Assembly: GCF_000315625.1 (NCBI RefSeq)
Contig: NW_005434659.1
Location: forward strand, 322,704-386,703
Direction of reading: 5' to 3'
Length of the DNA stretch: 64,000 nt
Source of the DNA: Guillardia theta CCMP2712
Taxonomy: Eukaryota > Cryptophyceae > Pyrenomonadales > Geminigeraceae
Shown here: positions 24,961 through 34,976 of the stretch, piece after piece
How positions within the stretch are numbered: the first letter of the stretch is position 1
How the letters are laid out: each line of letters begins with the position of its first letter
The notes under the pieces: model-generated
Database searches by the model: none
What the model saw: only the letters and a program-made list of their open reading frames with translations
What the model was told of the DNA's origin: nothing
Made by a program: the position numbers and the translations under genes

Positions 24961-25569
24961 TCACCGTAAAAATAATTGTTGTAGAGGCGTGATTTGATAA
25001 CCGCCGGCATGGCTTGGGAGGCAGAGATACGATGAAAGGAGGACATGGCGAAGCGAAGGAAAGAACAAGAGATGCGAGATGCGATTCCATAAAACTTGAT
25101 GTGACGATGGAGAGCAAGAGGTTGTTAGCAAGAGCCTGATGAAGGGAGAGAAGAGCGGGGAGGTAGCTTGTACTAGATGACGATCGGGACAAAGTTGCAA
25201 GCAAACAGAAATCCACCTGCTAGAAGGCATGCATGGATGCAGAGAGGTGTAGACAGATGGTTTTATCATAAAGAGGCATGCAATGAGGAAGCAGAACTGT
25301 GAGAGCACGGGTGACGAGGTTATGTGCGGGGAGAGGCGATCAGCACAAACTGTTTTTTTTGGGTGGGGGGAGGTGAAGGAGGGTACGAGCTTTGTGAAAT
25401 TTGAGAAGCTCAAGTTTAGAGCAGGATGGGACTCGTTCCAGTCCGAGACAAGAGCATGCACCGGCATTGACACGCTCTGATCCCACCTTCGCAAGAAGGC
25501 AGCGGACGAAGGGGCCAGACCTGTTGAGCCAGTCGTGGCAGGAGCTTGCCTCAGTGGCGGGGGAGGAAG

Positions 25570-26582
<1,013 letters not shown>

Positions 26583-26649
26583 GGAGATAGTATACATTCT
26601 GCTTGGATGTAAAGGGGAAGCGGAGAGAGGAGGCGGCCAGAGTGACCCA

Positions 26650-28270
26650 TCATTCGGATCTACAGTCATGCCGACAGAGAGGGCAGATGACATGGGATTG
26701 GAACCACTGGGCACAAGAGAAGGTCGTCAGCAGCAGTCAAGTTGTAGATGAACAAAAAGAGGTTCGAGGGCGACAAAGATCTTCACCTTGGATATGCAGA
26801 GACGATGGAACAGATGTTTGCAGGGCAGTTTTTTCACCTTGTTGCCAACCTGCTTGGACATCAATATCTTGAAAGGAATTTCAAGGAGGGTAGTAAAGGA
26901 GAGCTGAAGAAACAGGAGGAGGAGAAGGCGAAGGCGGAAGGGGAGGGGAACGTGGAGGAGGAGGAGAGGAGGGGGGAGGGGGTAGGTGGAAAATGCAATA
27001 GGGAGCAGGGATCAACTTCGGAAAGACAGTAAACGGAAAGGACGAGAACAATCATGAAGAACTCCCTCCGACCCACCTTGAGCAGGTCCAGGCAGATCGC
27101 GCAAGTCTCATCACAAGCCTTCGAGACAGAGACAGTCTTAAACGAGTCCAGCAGGTGCCCGGGCAGGCCCGGCTGCTCGATCCTCGCGTCCAAGGAGAGG
27201 AGAAACTCATAGCTCAGCTGGCCCTGCGTGTCCACATGGTTGCTCTGCCCCTCCTCCGGCATCATCGCTGCTCGTCGGGGCCACTGCTCCACGTTGAGCC
27301 GCCTGGCAGCCGCTCCCCTCCTCGGGCCCGATGTGTCACCCCTGACCGCGGCCGGAAGATGAGGAGGTAACGCATGCACGAGCGACGCCTCGTCCTCTTG
27401 GTGGGGCAGAGCCGAGGAGGTCTGGCGAGTTGCTCGTTGTGCCGGTCTCATTACGGCCACCAGCCCGCCGGTAGGGAACCCCAGCTCTTCTGCTGACGGC
27501 ATCCTCCGGCTACCTGCCGTCCTCGGGCCCGGGGCTGCGGGGCCTTCACTAATCCTCTGGGCCTCCAGTTTGGTCTTGAGGTCCCTGCTACCCCCACGGG
27601 GCTTCAAGCATGAGGCGAGGTCGCCTTCGAAGCCGAGCTCCTGGGCAGAGGGTCTTGTCCTTGAGTAGGATGACGAGGCATGCCTGCTCCTCCCGCTGTC
27701 TCCCTGCCCTTCTCTTGCCTCCAACTTCTGCCGAGGAGGAAGCAGGATGCTCTCTAGGTGACCTCCCCACTCGTCCACTGTCACCTTCTGCCTCCTCCCA
27801 GCGCAGCCCGAGCTCTCCCCGGGCGCGCGGATCCCCTGCTGCACATCCTGGTTCTCAATCTCGCGGCTGGCTGCCATGAGCTCCTGCTCTATCTCACGGA
27901 TCCGAGATTCGATGTGCTCCTCCCGCTCCCGGAATGCCCTCGAGTTCCTGTAGCTGACCAGGTTCTGGCATGCTTGCCCCTCGCATGGTGAGCTTGCAGA
28001 GGAGGAGGCTCCGTCTGATCCTCCTTGCTTTCGAGCCGACATGCCCCCCATTGTTCTCTTGTCTTTGGCTATATGAAGCGCTTCCTTCACAGCCCATCCC
28101 TCCAACTCAGCTCGCCTTTCGCAGCCCTTCCTGACCGAGTGAGTCTTTCGGTTCGCTCCCGCTAAGACTGAAGCAAGATCTCCTTCCCACCCTATCCCGG
28201 CATCCTGCCTCTGATGCCGTGCTGCTGCTGCTGGATTCGATGCCACATCAAAGTCCTCCACGTGCGCCAT
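26650..28270 (-). CDS. RING-H2 E3 ubiquitin ligase
   Basis: Exons 28270-27077, 26849-26787 and 26706-26650 give 437 residues. A C-terminal RING-H2 domain is split across all three exons: CAICLDLLK, then KLPCKHLFHRLC, then ICPLCRH. All eight C3H2C3 zinc ligands are present, so the ligase is expected to recruit an E2 and ubiquitinate an unknown substrate. The N-terminal 380 residues are disordered. They carry a recurring short motif, GWEGDLASVL, GFEGDLASCL and EWGGHLESIL, plus a related GFPTGGLVAVM, which may be substrate- or partner-binding repeats. The introns are 227 and 80 bp. The RING sits at the extreme C-terminus with only five residues after the last zinc ligand pair. Confidence 0.85.
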
Positions 28271-28386
28271 CCCCCCTAAGAAAAACTGGCGTCAAACCCA
28301 CTCAGAACTTGATCTGTTCAAGATTCCAACAACTCCCTTCACCAACCCTGTCAAGATATGAGATTCATCTCCTACTCTCATACATT

Positions 28387-28480
28387 CTCCTCCTCCTTCT
28401 CCTACATCCCCTGCATTCTCCTCCTCCTTCTCCTACATCCCCTGCATTCTCCTCCTCACTCTCCTACATCCCTTGCATTG
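28387..28480 (+). repeat. Three tandem copies of a 31-bp unit
   Basis: The unit starts CTCCTCCTCCTTCTCCTACA and ends CCTGCATT. Copies one and two are identical and the third has a few changes. It is intergenic, upstream of the RING gene. Confidence 0.85.
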
Positions 28481-28599
28481 TCAGCCCTACTAGCCGCCAA
28501 CCTGCCAGCCACCATTCCTTCCTGTCCCTCCCTGCATCTCCCCGACAACAGCTCGATCGTTTCCGTTACACGAAATGTTGACGGTTATTGTAGCCATAC

Positions 28600-28780
28600 C
28601 TACAGCCCACCCTAACCTTTCAAGCTATCTACACCCCACATCAAATTTGTGTACCCCCCGAATCTAGATAAATGAATTAATTAACCCCTACTTTTCTCAA
28701 AACCTTGCGGACGATATAAGGGGTACTTCAAGGCCACCCATCACAATCAAGTGTGAATGGTCTACCCCTACCCTCCAATT
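28600..28780. repeat. TACCCC-rich tract
   Basis: Short member of the TACCCC/GGGGTA family between the RING and FKBP genes. I see no gene between 28271 and 29144. Confidence 0.5.
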
Positions 28781-29144
28781 CTCTCTCCAGGCCCCTCAAA
28801 AGAACGTGCTCGAGGAGGAAACGAGGGAGAGCGAGCGAGGGAGGGAGGGAGGTCAACTGGAAGAGGAAGAGGAAGAGTACGCCAGCAGAGTGATAGCAGA
28901 GGAGGAGGACAGGGAAGGGGAAAGCAGACAGGGCACGTGGATTCAAGACCGTTCTCGCCGTCAAACATGGAGCTCCTGTTGATCCAGCAGGCAAGGGAGT
29001 AGGCAGCAGAACGCGCGTTTCATTATCCCAGTCCCTCTGCCTTGACGGAAGGACTAGGGAGGGAGGCGAGGAAACGCTTTCTGGCCGGTGTACAGGTGCT
29101 TCAAGCTTCACTCTGCTCTTATCGCACCCTCAACCAGGGAAAAT

Positions 29145-30419
29145 ATGTTCACGTTCTGGGGTTCAAAGATCATGCCGAACGTAACACCGTCTGAGACCTG
29201 TCTTCCGTTCCGACTGAAGATCACCTTGGCCACCCTCGACCCTGAAGAGGCCAAGAAGCTTCCTGTTGGGACGAGGATAAGCGTCTGGGCGACCCAGAAG
29301 GAGAGGGGACCGAAGGGGGCTCTGTCCGGGCAGAAGTCACTGATCGCCACTTTGAGGACGGGGGAGATAGAGACGGTGATCAGCAACCACGAGTTCTACG
29401 AGTCGACCCTCCTGTCCTTCTCTGTGCAGCCCAAGACTCAATCCTGCACAGTTCACTTGTCGGGCTATTTCGACCATGCGCATGACAAGCTCGACACCAT
29501 TGACGACAACACCATCTCGTGGGCGCAGCTGCAGACACAACTCAAGTCCCTCCTCGCATCGGCTTCGGGGAACGATGACGACGAGGATGCAGAAGAGGAA
29601 GCTCGGTCACAGATACAAGGGATGAAGGCGCTCGTGGCCTCCGCACAGAACATGCAGCAGGAGTATGAAGCCAATGACGATGACGACGACGATGAGGATT
29701 ACGAGGAGCAAGACGAAGATGATGACGACGAGGAGGAGGAGGAGGAGGAGGAGGAAGAGGAGGAGGAGGAGGAGGAGGAAGAGGAAGAGGTGAAGGCGAG
29801 TCCCATCACGAGAAGCAACAAGCCGCTTCCGTCTCCCTCCAAGGGCCTTCTAAAAAATCCTGCTTCTCCAGCCAGTCGGTCTCCGAAGACTGTTCGGATC
29901 GTCGAAGGTGCGGACGACGAGTTTCATGAACTTGGCAAGCGGAAGCATGAGCCGGATCTGCACTTGGGAGATACTATCGCACCGAAGCGTGCTAAGTCCC
30001 TGCTCTCAAACGAAAACCAGGACAAGAAACATCAGGACAACAGCTCCAAGCACGGGCAAGAGAAGCCAAAGAATCAGCAGATCACTAGTGTCCCCGTATT
30101 GAAGCCGAAGCCGAGGAATTTCCCAGGGTTCTCCTACACTGACGTAGCGATCGGGTCAGGGAAACAAGCGCAGCCAGGATCGAAAGTGACGGTGAAAGTG
30201 AAGGATCATAGCACGGGTAAGAAGGGAACCTACGAATCTTTGACCTTCATGGTCGGTCTCAGGGACGTCGCTACAGGGCTTGACAAGGGCGTCGTTGGGA
30301 TAAGAGAAGGGGGGTCACGCGTGCTGCAGCTGGAGCCCAGTACCAACGATGTCAAGATCGGGTCTTTCCCCAAGGATGAAGCTGTTTCCCTCGACGTCGT
30401 CCTCGAGAAGGTGATTTGA
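29145..30419 (+). CDS. Nucleoplasmin-like FKBP-type protein
   Basis: An intronless gene of 424 residues. The N-terminus (FWGSKIMP...) fits the nucleoplasmin-like beta domain of nuclear FKBPs (FKBP39/46, Fpr3/4 type). A very acidic stretch with long Asp and Glu runs follows (roughly residues 145-220), then lysine-rich linkers with possible nuclear signals (KRKHEP, PKRAKS). A C-terminal FKBP-like domain covers the last 105 residues. Such proteins act as histone chaperones in the nucleolus or chromatin, and many also isomerise prolyl bonds. Here the usual FDSS loop and the IPP...Y segment of the active site are missing (GTYESLTFMVG and LEPSTNDVK instead), so catalysis is doubtful. The ATG at 29145 starts the conserved domain. 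An AATAAA lies at 30514. Confidence 0.82.
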   Translation: MFTFWGSKIMPNVTPSETCLPFRLKITLATLDPEEAKKLPVGTRISVWATQKERGPKGALSGQKSLIATLRTGEIETVISNHEFYESTLLSFSVQPKTQSCTVHLSGYFDHAHDKLDTIDDNTISWAQLQTQLKSLLASASGNDDDEDAEEEARSQIQGMKALVASAQNMQQEYEANDDDDDDEDYEEQDEDDDDEEEEEEEEEEEEEEEEEEEEVKASPITRSNKPLPSPSKGLLKNPASPASRSPKTVRIVEGADDEFHELGKRKHEPDLHLGDTIAPKRAKSLLSNENQDKKHQDNSSKHGQEKPKNQQITSVPVLKPKPRNFPGFSYTDVAIGSGKQAQPGSKVTVKVKDHSTGKKGTYESLTFMVGLRDVATGLDKGVVGIREGGSRVLQLEPSTNDVKIGSFPKDEAVSLDVVLEKVI

Positions 30420-30660
30420 AGCGAATGTTCCAACGTGGAGCAAGAGAGTCTGAGCAAAACTTTTCCATTAAGAACAAGTAATGAGGAGGAGGATTTTTTG
30501 AAAGTGATGGCGCAATAAATGGTGAAAAGAGCAGTTCCTTTATTACATGCGCTCTTATCTTCCAAATCTACGGCGAAGCCAGATTAAGTTCTGTAGAACC
30601 CAGCGCGAAGAACATCAGGCTCAAAAAATCATCCACGAGACTCGAGGCCTTTCGTTCTCT

Positions 30661-31710
30661 TTAGGCCTTTGCGTTCAAATCACGGCAATACGGAGCGTTG
30701 GGCTCGCCGAGGAGAACGGTCTTGCCGAGAGGACCAATCGATCCCTTCCTGCCATTCTGCGGGCCGGGAGGAGGAGTCTCACCCTTGCGCAGCTTCTCGA
30801 TGATGGCGATGGCAGACTCGGGCTGAGAAGAGATGTCAGCTTCGAGCGCGGGCCGAACCCCCACTGACCGTTAGATCTTCGTAATAAGCGTCGTTGCAGA
30901 TGGGTCCAGCGATCTGCATCATGGGGGCGTTGCAGCAGGCGCCGAGGCACTCTGCCTCCATCAGATGGAAGAGCCCATCCTTGGTGGTCTCTGCCAGAAG
31001 GCTCAGAAGTTGCACGAAACAGGGAGGTCTGGGCCTACCGCCAACTTCAATTCCCAGGTGTTTCTTGATAGCGTCAAGGATGGTGTAAGCTCCGATCCCG
31101 TAAGTTCCCACCATGCATGGCGTGGTCGTGCAGACCTGGTAGAGAAGATCAACCAGGATGACACAAACACGTCACCCATCACCTGAATGTTATGCTTTCC
31201 GATGGGTGTCCGATTGTACATGGTATAGAAAGTAGCCACCTCGTAAACACGCATGGGAGGCATATCCAGAATCTTAGCAATCTTGTTCATGGCAACGAGA
31301 GGGATCCATCCAGTGCTGCCATGCTCCGGCATGTGCTCGGTCTGCTTCTGAGCAAGGTGCAAGAGCGGCATGACGGCAGATCGCTTGTAGTTGCGAGGAT
31401 ACTTCTTTAGAATCTCGTCGATCTGCTTGTAGCTCTCGGGTGTGAAGTCCCACATGGTGTCCAGGTTGTTGTACTCGGTGTCACGATGCTGCGGCAGAGT
31501 TAGATCCACGCCAACCGAGCTCCCATGCTCCCCTTACCACGTTCACATGATCCGCGCTCAGTGGTCGTCCAGCGTGGAACATGCGAAAGCTCTGTCATGG
31601 GATGAGCGAATTTCGAACATGGAGAGCCATTTGTTACAGACCTGAGCCCCGAAGCGAGCATGCTTCGCAACAATATTCTGAATTCTACGTTGGACAAGTG
31701 ACAGGGACAT
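30661..31710 (-). CDS. NDUFV2: NADH dehydrogenase (complex I) 24 kDa subunit
   Basis: Six exons (31710-31642, 31591-31538, 31488-31183, 31135-31039, 30990-30869, 30822-30661) separated by 46-50 bp introns give 269 residues. It is the peripheral-arm subunit that carries the N1a [2Fe-2S] cluster beside the NADH-oxidising subunit. The start has an arginine-rich presequence ([19 protein letters not shown]) typical of mitochondrial import. Family blocks are [39 protein letters not shown] and the four cluster cysteines in VCTTTPC and [10 protein letters not shown]. The C-terminus has PPPGPQNGR. The reading phase agrees with the family across all five junctions. Confidence 0.95.
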
Positions 31711-32094
31711 TCCTGGCTGCAAGTCAACCATACGACACGTAATGAATGCAACGTGAAACAAAGTAGCATGAGAACTGCTGCAGTACAAAGATGGAAGCAG
31801 CGTGATTCATGAGCTGGATTCTTGCAGAAGACAGACCCTCTGACACATTTCAGAGCCCTTTGGATGATATCTTCCTTCCGCTCTCTCCCCATTTTCTCGT
31901 TCCTCATCGCAGTATTCTCCGCCTCCTTCCACATCGTAACATGTTTCATCTCTGTCCAGTCGGCTTCTGCATGTACATTCTTCCTCCTCTTCCTGTACTT
32001 CTTCTCCTCTTCGTCTGCGCTCATTCGTGTCTCGATCTCCTCCACCCTCCTCCCCTCCCTTTCCACCATCTGCCCTTTCTAACTTCCATTGCCG

Positions 32095-32270
32095 CGGCTG
32101 TCATTGACTAGGTCGCTATGACCCTGCTACCACCTCGCTATGACCTCTGAACACCTCTACACAACCCCTCCAATAAGTACCCACCATGGGCATGCTCACC
32201 AAATTTGCCTAAGAAGTACCCCTCTTTTGGACCATTTTTTGAGTACCCACCCATAGATCTTGCACGTTAC
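32095..32270. repeat. Short TACCCC/GGGTAC-rich tract
   Basis: Intergenic stretch with AGTACCCACC and AGTACCCCTC words, of the dispersed GGGGTA family. No gene is seen between 31711 and 32600. Confidence 0.4.
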
Positions 32271-32636
32271 AAACGTGATTTGCTACAACAGGAAAGAAAC
32301 GGTCAACGTTTATGTTGCAACGATTCTAACCATCGGGATCCAGGCCATGGTCGGACAAGCATGACGGTGGGTAACGAGATGAGGAGCAGGAGGAACAGGA
32401 TGAGGAAGAAGAGCGAAAGGAGCAGGAGCTGTACAGCTGAAGGAAGAGAACGATGTTGAAGAAGAGGAGGACTTTTGCTGAACGATCTTGGCAGAGCATG
32501 GAGCTTTCAGCATGGAACTGATGCGATAGATCTGCATCTTACTATCTGCCATGGTAAAGCGGCTCTCGGTGGTTGTGACGGCCATCGTTGTCGGCATTGT
32601 AGCAGGAAGCTTCGTAGGTGATGCAAGATCAAGGTC

Positions 32637-32936
32637 TCAACTAAGGTGATCCAACATTCTGGTACAGTGACAGTATGCTCGAATGGGATCGCAAGGCTCC
32701 AAGAGGAGCTTGGTGGTGTGAACGAGACCATTCACAGTGAGCGAACAACTCATGGTATCAGCTGCGCACATGATGACGTCTGGTTGTCTGGCAGGTAGCA
32801 AGATGCAAGTCTCCTTGTTGCAGTACACCGATGACCCCCAGGTCAACTTCCTTCCAGTGACCCGAACGTCCATGCTGATAGATACATTCCTGTAGGACTT
32901 CAGAGATTCAATCGAGCAGTGGTCCCTCCATCTGCA
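32637..32936 (-). other. Possible exon of an unidentified minus-strand gene
   Basis: A CTTCTTGCAG acceptor at 32937 is followed by about 99 open codons (WRDHCSIESLKSYRN..., SVYCNKETCILLPARQ) up to a stop at 32637. Cysteines and balanced composition make it protein-like. No upstream exon could be joined in phase. The frame's own ATG at 32873 would give a 78-residue product. Confidence 0.3.
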
Positions 32937-33036
32937 AGAAGTGAGACACGGCAGAGCTTGATGTCATCATGAACTCACCCTATCCCTCTCCCCCTCCCTT
33001 CCTCTCTGGCCCTCTTGCCCTGCGTGCATTTCCTAG

Positions 33037-33678
33037 ATGACGTCACTCGGAAGAAACATCGTTGCTGAGATCTTGAACGAACAACCCCTCATGAAGCAAT
33101 CTTCGTACCTCGCTGGTGATCATTATGGCAAGCACCTCGCACCTCACACGCTGAAACTCTCCTCTTGCCTCGCATCATCAGCGGTAGCCCTCCCTCTCAG
33201 CATCGCCTGCCTCTCGTGCGGGTACTTGGCTAGTGGTGAGGAGACAAGTTGTGTTGCCTTGCTCCTTCTGACGAGCATCGAAGACCTCTTGGGGACATTC
33301 CTTGTCTCCGCTCTCCTCTCCTCATTGATGGGCTGCTTGCCGGTTGTGCCGCTGGTCCCGATGCTGCGAGGAGTGAACGTGGCGCCTGCAGGTGCTCAAG
33401 ACTATGGCGAGCATGAACGACGGGATGAGAGAGATTCTAGGTGACCGATGCGCTCTCTGATACCTCCGAGGAGTGAGCAGAGCGAGCAGATGAAGCAGCA
33501 GGGCCAGTCATGCAGGAGCTGCTCCATCGCAGGTTGCGTTCAGGGGGGAAAGCGACTCGGCACTGACGGCGTTTGGGCTGGCAGCAACGCAAACGATGAA
33601 TATCTGCAGCTGATGCTGTTTGTGACTGGTAGTCGCATATTGCATGCGATCATTACCATGGAGATGATTTTCTGTCCT

Positions 33679-33717
<39 letters not shown>

Positions 33718-34434
33718 TCTCCACCTTCTCCACCTTCTCCACCACCTCTTCCTCCTCTGTCTTGCAGGTCACTTGCGACGAATCGATGAGAGTCCTCCAT
33801 GGATGTGCGTAGGTCCAGGGGATCTGGGGCTGAAACTTCTCGGTCGGAGCCTGTCAAGGCATGTCACTTTCAGCTCGCACAAGTATGGATGGTAAGCCTT
33901 GAAAGCTGCAGGTTGTGGAGATCTGATTTATCCCCTCTTCCTCCTCCTCCTCCTCCTCCTCCTCCTCCTCCTTCTCCTCCTCTTCCTCCTCCTCCTCCTC
34001 CTCTTCCTCTTCTACCTCCTCTTGTACTTTCTCCAATACCCTTCGCCCTTGTGCTGTCTTCTGTTACCTCACGGTCCAACTTTTCAACTCATCTATCGTT
34101 CTCCCTGCTCTCGCTCCTTCTCCACTCCCCCATTCCTCTCCGCCGGCGCTGCCTCGTCCCCTCCCCTTTCGCCTCTCTTCTCCCCATTCTCCCTCCCCCT
34201 TCCTCCCCTCCTCTACCCCTTGTTCCCTTCTGTTCTTCTCCCTCTCTTTCCTCGTCGTCTTCAGGGCTTTCACCGAGGGTTGTGTCCCCGTCACTTGGGA
34301 CGTGATGAGATGGTCGGCCATGGCAGCGACGTCCTTCGTGTCGGCTGGTGAGGAGCGAGAGGGGATGGAGGGCAGAAGGCTGATATCAAAATGCAGTCTT
34401 GCTGAAGAGATGCATCCGGTTCAAGACTTTCTGA
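33037..34434 (+). CDS. Unrecognised protein with hydrophobic N-terminal half, seven exons
   Basis: Exons 33037-33342, 33392-33440, 33481-33532, 33585-33628, 33768-33891, 34265-34347 and 34397-34434 chain in phase to 231 residues. The first exon has hydrophobic helices (ALPLSIACLSCGYLAS, LLGTFLVSALLSSLMG), suggesting a membrane protein. The following small exons read as a continuous helical and then mixed region (MNDGMREILERADEA, EYLQLMLFVTGHLRRIDE, SSHKYGWAFTEGCVPVTWD). The end is basic (LLKRCIRFKTF). I recognise no family. Donors and acceptors are standard. The introns are 40-52 bp except two (139 and 373 bp) that hold CTCCTG/CCT repeats. The start codon lies inside the palindrome TGACGTCA. 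Confidence 0.6.
33672..33755 (+). repeat. CTCCTG and CACCTTCTC repeats in an intron
   Basis: About seven CTCCTG hexamers followed by CACCTTCTC units, inside intron 4 of the gene at 33037-34434. A CCT-rich stretch (33930-34020) lies in its next intron. Confidence 0.9.
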
Positions 34435-34794
34435 GGGAAAGAGGAAGGGGGGGAGGGAGGAAGAGGAAGGGAGGAGTTGGAGGAGGGGAGGGAGAGGGAG
34501 AGGAAGAGGGGAGGAGAGAATTTCAAAGATTCCATTAGGGTTGTCTTGTCTGTACAGAACTTGAAGAAAGGTGTGAGCATTTCATTCGGTGTTGCTCGTT
34601 CAGACATTTACAAATAGACATTGAGGGAGGGAAAGGCAGAGCCGGAGGAGGGGCGAGGAAAGGAGGAGCAATAGGAGAAAGGGATCGCTACAGGGGAATG
34701 ACAAGGAAGGCAGAGGGTGAAGATGGGATTTCGCTGGGAGAATGAAGAGAAGGGATTGAAGTCGGGATAATCAGCTGCAGCTGTGGGAGAATGT

Positions 34795-34837
34795 CGAGGA
34801 CGAGGACGAGGACGAGGACGAGGAAGAGGACGAGGAA

Positions 34838-34869
<32 letters not shown>

Positions 34870-34910
34870 AGAGGTGGTGGTGGTGGTGGTGGTGGTGGTG
34901 GTGGAGCAGG
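34795..34910 (+). repeat. GAGGAC/GGT microsatellites
   Basis: About twelve GAGGAC/GACGAG hexamers followed by eleven GGT triplets, just past the 3' end of the ankyrin-repeat gene. Long open frames across them are repeat artefacts. No gene is seen between 34435 and 34976. Confidence 0.9.
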
Positions 34911-34976
34911 AGGAGGAGGGGGAGGAGGGAGAGGAGGAGGAGCTGTACGTGTGGGTTTGAATCTCTCATCGCTGCC

